Source: Liolophura sinensis
Lineage: Eukaryota > Mollusca > Polyplacophora > Chitonida > Chitonidae
Assembly (NCBI RefSeq): GCF_032854445.1
Contig: NC_088301.1
Coordinates: 22,067,808 to 22,127,807 of the forward strand
Length of the DNA stretch: 60,000 nt
Direction: 5' to 3'
The notes under the pieces are model-generated. The model searched no databases and was not told the DNA's origin. It was given only the letters and a program-made list of their open reading frames with translations. The translations under genes and the position numbers were made by a program. How positions within the stretch are numbered: position 1 is the first letter of the stretch; each line of letters begins with the position of its first letter. Below, one piece after another: positions 21,401-33,400 of this stretch.

Positions 21401-24400
21401 ATAAATATTACATTAACAAGTTTAAAACTAGCCAAAGATTCATTGGCGGCTTTTGCATTATGACTGTTGCTCACATAAACTGATTTTCAACTTCACATCT
21501 TGTAACCTGTATAAACATGTACAGATATTTCAGATTCTTCAGTCTGATAGAAATTTGTGCGCTGATTCAGCTAAATCATTGTTCTTATGAGGTGGTTTTC
21601 TCCGTGCCATGCCTGCTTGTCTGTCGTCCTTGCGACAAAAGGGAGGTGGTTTTCTCCGTGCCATGCCTGCTTGTCTGTCGTCCTTGTGACAAAAGGGAGG
21701 TGGTTTTCTCCGTGCCATGCCTGTTTATCTGTTGTCCTTGTAACAGAAGGGAGGTGGTTTTCTCCGTGCCATGTCTGCTTGTCTGTCGTCCTTGTAACAG
21801 AAGGGAGGTGGTTTTCTCCGTGCCATGCCTGCTTGTCTGTCGTCCTTGTAACAGAAGGGAGGTGGTTTTCTCCGTGCCATGCCTGCTTGTCTGTTGTCCT
21901 TGTAACAGAAGGGAGGTGGTTTTCTCCGTGCCATGCCTGCTTGTCTGTCGTCCTTGCGACAGAAGGGAGGTGGTTTTCTCCGTGCCATGCCTGCTTGTCT
22001 GTCGTCCTTGCGACAGAAGGGAGGTGGTTTTCTCCGTGCCATGCCTGCTTATCTGTTGTCCTTGTGACAGAAGGGAGGTGGTTTTCTCCGTGCCATGCCT
22101 GCTTGTCTGTTGTCCTTGTGACAGAAGGGAGATGGTTTTCTCCGTGCCATCCCTGCTTGTCTGTCATCCTTTGGTATCTGTCATATCTGCGCAAAGTTTC
22201 GTCCAATTTCAGTAAAATTTTTTTAGTAAGTGACCTTCATGGAACTTGAAGTAAATGTTGAACAGCAACTCAATCTGTGCATAAGTATTACAGATCTTTT
22301 GATTTTACTAATTCTCATTCTTTGCAATCACTGCTCCAAATATCGTCCAAGTTTGGGTGCAGGTTCATGTTGTGTAATCTCAGATCAGCTTTGAAAATCA
22401 GCTTTATCCTTGTACAGTGTGCGCAGAGTTAACATAAAATATAATTCTTTTTTTCATTTTTCGTTTTGCTTCTTTTTTCTCAGGACAGCAGAGGTGGAGA
22501 TTCGCCTTAGGAACCGTGGCACAGACGCCTACAAACCAGAGGAGTATGGCGATGCAATTGTTGTAGAGAGGAGATTCACTGCTGATGGGAGCAGCACCTA
22601 TAAGCTCAAGTCCAAAGCCGGTAATATATGTCAGAAATTTTACACATTGATGAAATTACACGTACACCAACATCAAGTGTGTGGAGGCACAAACACATTG
22701 GATCAGAAGTGGATGACAAGCTCATTGATTTGTGTTTGCAACATGAGCTTACTGACTTGATTGCTGGATTACTAGTTATCATGACTTTGTCTAACCACCA
22801 TTATGAACTTACTCGCTTGATTGCTGGGTTACTAATTATCATGACTTCGTCTAACCACCATTATGAGCTTACTCACTTGATTGCTGGGTTACTAGTTATC
22901 ATGACTTTGTCTAACCACCATTATGAGCTTACTGACTTGATTGCTGGGTTACTAGTTATCATGACTTTGTCTAACCAACATTATGAGCTTACTGACTTGA
23001 TTGCTGGGTTACTAATTATCATGACTTTGTCTAACCACCATTATGAACTTACTCGCTTGATTGCTGGGTTACTAATTATCATGACTTCGTCTAACCACCA
23101 TTATGAGCTTACTGACTTGATTGCTGGGTTACCAGTTATCATGACTTTGTCTAACCACCATTATGAGCTTACTGACTTGATTGCTGGGTTACTAGTTATC
23201 ATGACTTTGTCTAACCACCATCATGAACTTACTCGCTTGATTGCTGGGTTACTAATTATCATGACTTCGTCTAACCACCATTATGAGCTTACTGACTTGA
23301 TTGCTGAATTACTAGTTATCATGACTTTGTCTAACCACCATTATGAGCTTACTGACTTGATTGCTGGGTTACTAGTTATCATGACTTTGTCTAACCACCA
23401 TCATGAACTTACTCGCTTGATTGCTGGGTTACTAATTATCATGACTTCGTCTAACCACCATTATGAGCTTACTGACTTGATTGCTGGGTTACTAGTTATC
23501 ATGACTTTGTCTAACCACCATTATGAGCTTACTGACTTGATTACTGGGTTACTAGTTATCATGACTTTGTCTAACCACCATTATGATCTTACTGACTTGA
23601 TTGCTGGACTACTAGTTATCATGACTTTGTCTAACTACCATTATGAGCTTACTGACTTGATTGCTGGATTACTAGTTATCATGACTTCGTCTAACCACCA
23701 TTATGAACTTACTGACTTTATTGCTGGATTACTAGTTATCATGACTTTGTCTAACCACCATTATGATCTTACTCACTTCATTGCTGAATTACTAGTTATC
23801 ATGACTTCATCCAACCACCCATTATCATGTGCTGGGGCCACTTGCACATAGGGATCACGTGCCTAATTTGATTGTAAATCAGTAAGATCACGATTGTAGC
23901 CCAAACTTACAATCCTCACCCTCTTTGCACAAAGGGATTGTAAGCTGCTACAGTCGTAACTAAGTCATGGAGTAAGAAATTATAATCGGATCGAGCCAGT
24001 AGTAAATATTTACGATCACCCTAAAGTTATTGCAAAGTGCAATTACTTGCCTTAGGTATATGTCAGATTTGGCGTACGATCGATCTCACAGGTGTTGTTA
24101 AGTACAAATACTCAGCTCTCTCAATTCACAATTTTGCCTCAGCCAAAAAAATGCTGAGGCAAAACAGTAATTCTTTGGCAAAAATATACTTACCTCAGCA
24201 ATAATATTTAAGATAACACATAAATTCAGCGTTGACTCTAGGCTGGTTTCCTCGGAGGTTTTGCTCTGTGTCATCCGTGACCCTTGCACAGCTTGGCGAT
24301 GAATTCTCAGTTTGGACACATGGTTAATTTTACAGAAACATAACATTTCTTGATAACGTGGGTACCTCGAACCAAATTGTAGGAAATTTGTGAAACAAAA

Positions 24401-27400
24401 CCGTGGTTTCCTGAATTCAGCGAAAAGTTCTTAGAGTAAAAGTCCCGGCAAATTTTGCATACTGTCAAAAGGACTGAACCATCGTCGGCCAATTTACATT
24501 CATTACAATCAATTCCCTATCAATCCACAGTCTTTTTCTTCACCATTGCATCTAAAACTTTCAATTCTGACAGCCACACAGTGTGTCACCTTCCTGAGAT
24601 CTCGCGCCACATGACGTCATTTTTCAATTGGCTCATCCCTGTACTTAGCATTGTACTGTTTTGAGACCATCACTGGCAACCCCTGGCCGATAGTGTAGAG
24701 GCGTTAAGGCCATAATGATAACTTATTTCCATGCCTAAAGCAACATTTTATACTTGTATTAAATCAAATTTTATTCAACAACACAAGATTCAAAGATTTT
24801 GTGATCAAAGTTTTGAGGTTAGAATGGTACACCCCTTGGCATTTTTTTTTGCCGTGGCAAAGCGATCAATTGCCGATAGCCAAGGTGAATTGTGTGGGCT
24901 GAATTCTTGCCTTAAGTCTAATTTGGTGTACGAGTAACGTCAGATTTGGTGTACGAGTGATCTCAAAATGTTACAATTCCTTACTTGTGTTTACAGTCAA
25001 TTGTAAATTCAGTTGCACATGTGTAGATGTACAATTGATTGTAGCTACCATCTTTTTGTGCAAGCAGGCCCTGGTGTAGTTCTGCACTGTCTTGTTGCCA
25101 CTATCTCTGCACTCCTTGTATATGACTGTTGCCGGTGCGATTCTGTTCTCCTCACCTCAGCTGTGTCAGTGTACTTTCATTGCTTTTGATGGTTCAATTG
25201 CTACTAGGTAAAGTGGTTTCCACAAAGAGGGAGGAACTGAACCACATCTTGGACCAGTTTAACATTCAGGTGGACAACCCTGTCGCCATTCTTAACCAGG
25301 ACACGAGTCGCTGCTTCCTCCACTCAAAGAATGCTACAGACAAATACAAGGTAAGTGCAAGCTTTTATAACCTGTTAGCTATGTGGACCTCATGTGTTAG
25401 TGAGGATCTGCTATGGTCAGTTTGTGGGGTGGGGTGGGGGTTTGGCGGTGGGGAGCAGAATATAATACGATGTAAACTTGTCTTTTGGCATGGAAATGTG
25501 AAATAAGTATTAACATCTAAGTCTCTGGCTTAGGCTATAGAGTGTTTAATTATCTCCCCTTTGTTTTAGTTCTTCCTGAAGGCCACCCAGTTAGAACAGA
25601 TGAAGAGTGATTATGCTGTAGCGAATGAGCAGCGTCAGTACACATCAGAAATTATACAGAGAAAGGAACAGGTTAGTTGGTTGTTGGATGTCCCATAAAA
25701 AAAAGTGCTGAGAGGACATCTCTCGTACCTGTTTTGGTGGATACAATATCAGTTTTTCAGCAATATGCTGTGCATACATGTACATCACCATTAAAAGTTA
25801 AACAAAAGCACTGAATCTGATCAACCGGATATATATTTAAACAATTTCTTATGTTGCGACACTTATTAAAGTGTATTCAGCAGAGAATGGGGTGAAGGTA
25901 CAGACTCGTATGTACCAATAGTCGGTGAGTAAAGATCATAACAAGACGTCCAGCCATACCAAAGACTGAAAGTCGTACTTGCTGTGGTCTTTCTTGGCGC
26001 TCAACACAAAGAGGTTGGAGCAAGGAAACAGGACTGTTAGCCTGATGTCAGTATAATATGACTGGGTGGGGTGTCATGTCTGGTATCTTAGGCATGATTC
26101 TCCAGTGGCATCAGCACTTTGGTTACATGAACTCACTCTGCCACAAGAAGACACAGTATATGTACACACACCTAATGACTCCTTGTGGTTATTTGACGGA
26201 AAACTGGCTAAGTATGACATAAACTCCCAAACATACATACGTATGCACATTTATTATTTATTTATTTATTTGATTGGGGTTTTAGGCCATACTCAAGAAT
26301 ATTTCACTTATACGACGGCGGCCAGCATTATGGTGGGAGAAAACCGGGCAGATCTCGGGAGAAACCCACGACCATCTGCAGGTTGCTGGCAGACCTTCCC
26401 ACTTATGGCCGGAGAGGAAGCCAGCATGAGCTGGACTTGAACTCACAGCGACCGCATTGGTGATAGGCTCTTGGGTCATTATGCTGCGCTAGCGCACTAA
26501 TCGACTGAGCCACGGAGGCCCCTACATACGCATATCATTTTACAGATGCTTTATACATGTACTATTATATAGAGTGAGTGAGTGAGTGAGTGCTTAGGGT
26601 TTAATGTGCTACTATAAAGAAGAGTGTTTATACCATTTCAGACAATACCCACTCTGAAGAAGGAAGTGGAGGACTGGGAGAATAAGTTTAAAGCTTTATC
26701 TTGCATTGAAAATTTGAAGAAAAAGTTACAGCACCTCAAGCATGAAATGGCCTGGGCTTTGGTGCAGGAGAAAGAAAGGGTTTGTACCATCTGTGAGATG
26801 TTAGGCTTTGTACTATCTGTTAGATGTTGTACTCTCTGTTAAATGTTAGGCTATGTACCATCTGTTGTATGTTAGTCTTTGTACCATCTGTTAGATGTTT
26901 TAGATTGTACCGTCTGTTAGATGTTAGGCTTTGTAGCATTTCTTTGATGTTACACTTTGTACCATCTGTTAGATTTTAGGCTTTGTACCATCTGTAAGAT
27001 GTTTCAGGTTGAACCATCTGTTAGATGTTAGGCTTTGTTTCATCTGTTAGATGTTAGGCTTTGTTACATCTGTTAGATGTTTTCTTTTTGTACCATCTGT
27101 TAGATGTCAGGGTTTGTACCATCTCTCTGAAGATATTGTTTGTACCACCTGTCAGATTGGAGGGGCTTGAATCATCTTCAGCATCTTCAGTTCATTCATT
27201 CCTTAGATTTATTGTGCTTTTTAGGGTTTGGAGCCTCACTTAAAAGAACATAGACAGGAAGAAGGGAGGATGCCCAAATTTGTAGCCAAAGTGACTGAAG
27301 CTGGGGTAAGTTGGTTCGGCTAACACTGTGAAAGTGTTAATTCTTATATTGCCTGTAGTCTTTCCATATCAGACCGTCCTAACCTACAGGCGGTTGTATG

Positions 27401-30400
27401 GTCTGTCGAAATAACCCTCATATTCTGATACAAGTAGACAGTGATGTAATCAGTGTTAGCCAATCAGCGCTCAACGTTCATTGGTTAAAGTGGGGGTGTG
27501 TCATCATCAAACCAGAACTGGCAAAAGTAAGATGTCGTATAAAGAACATGATTGATTGTGAGGAAATTAGCAGGGAGGCTGAGGTCACTGTTTGTCACTA
27601 ATTCGGGATGAAAGAGTTACGCACATAAGAGACAATGTCTACAAGCTACAAGAGCTCCGCTGTCACGCTATCCTTAGAACAACAGCAATGTCAAAAAAAC
27701 TCTATGTCCCTTGTTTCCGTCGCGTGGACCTTGGTGAGCCTTGATTAAAAAGTCTGAGGTGAAAGCTTTAAACAAGAGGGGCATGCCTTAGGGATGACTA
27801 CCATTTCCAGGATATTGCGGATGGTAAATGCAATTATGGGAATGTAGTTGGCATTAGTAGGAGAGACGAGATGGAGAAAACATTTGATTGAACCCATCAA
27901 ACAAACATTCACTTATATCATCTCATCAGAAAGATTTTAAAGGTCTTTGAGAAATGTTTGATGACTCTGGGTCGCTGGACCAAGAGTTCATTGACTTCAG
28001 ATTGAGTAACTCTCCAGATACAAGATGTCCATTTACAGGGGCCTCCATGGCTCAGTTGGTTAGGGCGCAAGCACAGCATAGTGACCCAGGAGCCTCTCAC
28101 CAATGTGGTAGCTGTGAGTTAAAGTCCAGCTCATGCTGGCTTCCTCTCCAGTTGTACGTGGGAAGGTGTGCCAGCAGCCTGAGGTTGGTCGTGGGATCCC
28201 CCGAGCTCTGTCCGGTTTCCTCCCACCATAATGCTGGCTGCCGTGGTGCAAGTCAAATATTCTTGAGTGCGGCATAAAAGGCCATCAAATAAATAAATAA
28301 ATTAAAATGTCCATGTAGATGTATGTAGTTTAGTTATTATCAAAATGAGGCAAAAGTAACTTGTAAGCCACACAAATATTTAGTGACCCTATGAACTGAT
28401 CAGTGGGTATTAGATTCTTTTCTTATTTGTTTTTTGAACATCGTATTCAGAAATTTTTAGTTGTACAATGGTTGGTGGTCAGTTTTATTATGGTTGGAGA
28501 AAACCAGAGATAAACCACTGTCCTTGGGCAAATTGCTAGCTTACCTTCAGACTTGCATTCCAAATTGGTGGAAGAGGGGTGGTCCTCCTTAAATGTGAAA
28601 CAGATGAACAACCCTTGGAGTACCACTTATTGTCACAATGAGAGCAAGGAACCTGGGAATTTCCTACAGTCTGAACTGAACCTGCACATCGTGTGCCAGC
28701 AATTAGGAGTTTAGCACTTAAAACAGAACCTTGCCCTGCTATTCAAAAAAAAGATACGCGTAGAAACCGTGGGTTGTAGCGTGGGCTAAGGGTGTGTTTG
28801 TCTTTCCACAATGATAAAGTGTTTCCGCAGAGAGGGTTTTACTCAGCCATCATTTATTTTAATCCATAACTGAACTTTTAGGGGGATCCTGTGTGTGAAT
28901 ATTAATTAACATAAATTTAAACATAAAGTACCTCATGTATTGAGCGTGAATGTTTTGCATTCATGTGTCTCCTTCAGGCGAGGTCTTGGATAGCATTGGC
29001 TACTAAATCTAAGTTTGTAGAAGTTTCATGGTTTATGATTGTTGGCTTGTTATCAAGGAAAGGCTTGATAATTTGATGGCATAATTAGTTGTGAAAAATG
29101 TAAGAAATTATGGTTGTGGTTGTTGATTTTTGGAAGGTTGATTTTTGGCCGATATGATTGTTTATAGAAGTTTGGTGATTTACAATATATGATGGTGTAA
29201 TTGTTTGCAGGAGAAGCTTGACAGTTGTATGGAGCGCCATAAGACTGTCCAGGAAGAACTAAAGAAGCTTGGGCAGGAGGCAAATGCCCTTAAGCCCATC
29301 CTGTTGGGAGGAAAAAACCATGTCACAGAGAAAAAGGATGAGCACAGAAAAGCTCAGGTAACAGAGACCACTCTGGTTAAGCGGGTGTAGTTTGCAAAGC
29401 CCACTTTCTTAAAGCCTTCTGGTAAGAGAGACCACTCTGGTTAAACGGGGATAGTTTTCAGGGCCTGCTTTAATAAACCCCTCAAGTAAGCCAGACCACT
29501 CTGGTTAAACAGGTGTAGTTTTCAAGTCCCACTTTCATAAACCCCTCAGGTATGGGTGTCCACTCTGGTTAAACAGGTGTAGTTTTCAAGGCCCACTCTC
29601 ATTAACCCCTGGGCAGGCCACTCTGGTTAATCAGGTGTAGTTTTCAAGGCTCACTTTCATAAACCTCAGAGGTAAGGCAGGCCTCTCTGGTTAAACAGGT
29701 GTAGTTTTCAAGACCCACTTTCATAAACCTCAGGTACATGTAAAGGTGTCCACTCTGGTTAAACAGGTATAGTTTCACGTCCCATTTTTATAAGCCCCTC
29801 AGGTAATGGTGTCCACTCTGATTAAGCAGGTGTAGTTTTTAAGGCCCATTATCTTAAAGTCCTCGGGTAAGAGAGACCACTCTGGTTAAATGTGTGTAGT
29901 TTTCAAGGCCCACTTTCATAAACCCCTCAAGTAAGGCAGGCCACTCTGGTTAATCAGGTGTAGTTTTCAAGGCCCACTTTCATAAACCCCTCAAGTAAGG
30001 CAGGCCACTCTGGTTAATCAGGTGTAGTTTTCAAGGCCCACTTTCATAAACCCCTTAAGTAAGGCAGGCCACTCTGTTTAATCAGGTGTAGTTTTCAAGG
30101 CCCACTTTCATGAACCTCAGAGGTAAAGGAGACCACTCTTTCCACTCTTAAATGTCTTACCCGACGTCTCATCTGCCTGAGTCATGGCACATGAGGAATA
30201 TTAGTACGTTACATCAGGAAAATTTTACAAAAACTGCCGAAGATTTGCTTTCTGAAGACACTTCACTTCTTGGGTTTTTTTAGTGTTATTCATCGTAAAT
30301 ATTTTTAAACCGAGGTTTTAGCTCTGTTCCATAAGGTAGGCATCATATCATTTTACTCTTGCTGCCTGGATTCTCTTAGAACTGAAGTAGCTCTTTAATG

Positions 30401-33400
30401 GTTTAACACCTTTGTTGCAGTGTTTGTTGGTTCATTTTCCCTCAGAAATCAGTACACAGACAAAAGAAAAGCAAATCCACCAAGTTAACAAATAAAAATC
30501 CTTTTATTTGCATTAAAACATTAAGGTTGAAAGTTTTATTCAAAGCTTTAAACAGAGAAGGTAGTATTTCCTTGACAGGCTGATTACTGTGTAGAAAGTC
30601 ATCTCTCTGTAAAATGTACATGTATATCTGTACAAGACCCTCACTTTATAACTAGAAAGAATTAACTACTCAGCTCTCTTCAGAAATCTATATGCATGAG
30701 TGTGTCTTGTCAGAAAAACTTTGTGTTTGGGATCAGTTTATGATAAACGTACGTAGTAAAAGGCTAACGTGTAGCATCTTAACAGCGTTATGGATAGAGA
30801 TTTGCCTGCTTTTTCAGATGGATTTGAGGAGAACAGAAGGCGAATTAAGGAACATAAAGAAAGATCGCGACCAAACCTTGGAGAGGATGGAAGAAATTCG
30901 AAACACGTAAATATATCCCACCTGTCTGTGGCAGCAAAGGTTGCTTAGCACCTCTGGTAAGGTCTGTGGCTTTGGATTAACCTTACCACCATTATAAGTA
31001 ACATTTGCATTTCAGGCTGCGTGCTACTACTTTCACCAGTGTTTTGTTTTCCCTTTTATTCATCGATTCAACTTGCATGTTATATTGTCCTACTAAAAAC
31101 TTGCATCTGCCATCCTGGAGCGTGTGGTTGACCTCTGTGATGCAGCTCGACTATGAATTAGTCCGTGTTGTATCAGTGAAATGTTTTTCAGTACAGTGTA
31201 AGACACCAGTCAAATAAATTTGCATTATCACATATGTTACTTTTTCAGAGCACAACACGATCATAAATCATGACACCTATGACTATTTTAGGACACAGCA
31301 GGATCAGAAATCATGACACCTGTGACAGTTAAAGGCACAACACGATCATAAAACATGACACCTGTGACTGTTTCAGGGCACAGCACGATTATGAGTCAGA
31401 GCGGCGTGCACGAGAAGAGAGCATCCGCAGTTTGGAGCAAAAGCTACAGACATATGAGGCCCAGAGGCAAACCACTGACCACCAGTTAAGGCAGTTCCGG
31501 GCGGCTGTATCCAAACACAAAGAGGATGGCTTTAAACTCAGGTACTCTACATATTTGAAAATATTACGGAATTTTTCCAGGTACTGTAAATCACCTAAAG
31601 TTTCACATGTGAGTTACTGTCATTAACTTTCACATGCTCGGAGTTGGTGGTAAAGTGACAGATAAGAGTGATGAGCTCTCGGCTCATTTCGTTACCCTGC
31701 AGCTCTGGTTGCTAATCGTAGCTCTGGTTGCTAATCCTCACCACATGGGGTCAAGTCACTGACTGTGAGGTGTGCAGGTCTCTCGATTAGTAGGCTTACA
31801 TGTGGATCTCCAAAAATAAACGTGAATGGAATCCAAGAAAGTATTAAGACAGGCGACATGTATGGGAAACTTCCAAACACTGTCGCAAAGCATGACCACG
31901 CCAAACAAGAAACATACGATGTAGATGAACCAATTATTTGGGTTTAGTCACCTCCATAACACACCGTTATGTGGTGAACAGTTGTCTGCTGAGAACTCTC
32001 ATTATGCGAAGAATATGTGTACAAATGTATTTCAGCTAAAAGCCAATTTTACGGAGAAATATATGTCATCAGCTTCCTGTGTCCATGTAATTCCAGTTTA
32101 GTAGGTCAGTCTACACACACATTTTATTTCCTTACAATCAGAACTGTCCTCCTATTGCAGAAGAGTTCCTTTTTGTGCGTTTTTATATCAGGAACCTCCC
32201 ATTAAACAAAGAAAACATACTCGACCCGAGGTTTCTGAAAACTGCCACGATTTACTTTTACAACCTTTTCTGTAGCACTGTGTGTGAGTCCGTTATATGG
32301 GGAGACAGGATTTGTTTGAATTGTTATCACATTAGGACTTGCCACAACGCCACCACTGACTTATAAACAATTGTTTTGTTTTATATGGTTATTATTTGGT
32401 TATTGTTTTGCCTTTCACCAGCTGAAATTTTCAGTCCTGTGATAGTAAGTGGCTTGTATCTACATGTAGATAAAACCAGTCTGTGTGACTAAAATTTTAT
32501 CTGAGGGGACTTGATTCAGTAAATTAAGTATTCATGTTTACAAAATGTGGGCGAATCTTGAGGTGACAGTCTTTCAAATTATGCCTGAATGAACAAGGAA
32601 TGTTTAGCTGCAGCAGTGCAAACGCACGTGTGTAAGCGTTGCTTTGATTGCAATCAGACATCTTCATCTCAGCTGCTGGTAGGCCTAGTTAACAAGTGTT
32701 TATTTGCGGTGTGCTCAATTCTTCTACAACTTTGCATACAGAGAGTGCTGCTGTTTAAAAACGAATATTTGACATGATACCCCTCACTGGTGAAGGTACT
32801 GGGTAGTCACGCTTAATCTCCATAAAGTTTTCTCCCAAATTCCCATTTATCACAAACTAAGTAATGATAATAAAACAATCAACCTGATGCAAAGGGTATG
32901 TAGTAAAATCTTTATAATTAAAACTGAGAAAAACTGTTGGTGGTAGGAGCAAAGACTAACTGCTCAGGGAAGCGTGAGCTTGTTTATTACATTCCTGAAC
33001 TGTCAGTATAATCCATTGATCACCCCTGATGCTCTCCTGCAGCGCTCAGTCAGTAACAGCCACAATCAACACGTTGAATCCTGGGATACACTGTCCGAGT
33101 CCCAGGGCGAAACTTTAGGTCATATACCGTACTATAGAACTCAGTCGCTGGGACAAGCTACAAGGGTCAAAATGTTTGGTCATTCACTCTGTATTTAAGA
33201 ACTCAGAATAAAAATGACGACCTCAAATTGAGCCCTGGTCATCACAAAGTTGACTTTGAATCATGCATCCCCCGGCCTTAAGTGGGAAGGTCCGGCAGCA
33301 ACCAGCAGATGGTCATGGATTCCCCCAGGCTCTGCCAGGATTCTTCCCACAATAATGCTGGCCATCGTCATAAAAGTGAAAATTCTTGAGTACGGCGTAA

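Noticed and set aside
21517-22249. Four overlapping open frames of 105-232 codons on both strands
   Set aside because: By-products of the 54-bp array in intron 3; the unit length is a multiple of 3.
22628-23851. 407-codon plus-strand open frame
   Set aside because: It is created by a 60-bp tandem repeat inside SMC6 intron 4 and includes part of the intron start. The translated repeat matches no known protein.
26450-26522. tRNA gene on the minus strand
   Set aside because: Head of SINE family A, present in many copies and followed by the SINE body.
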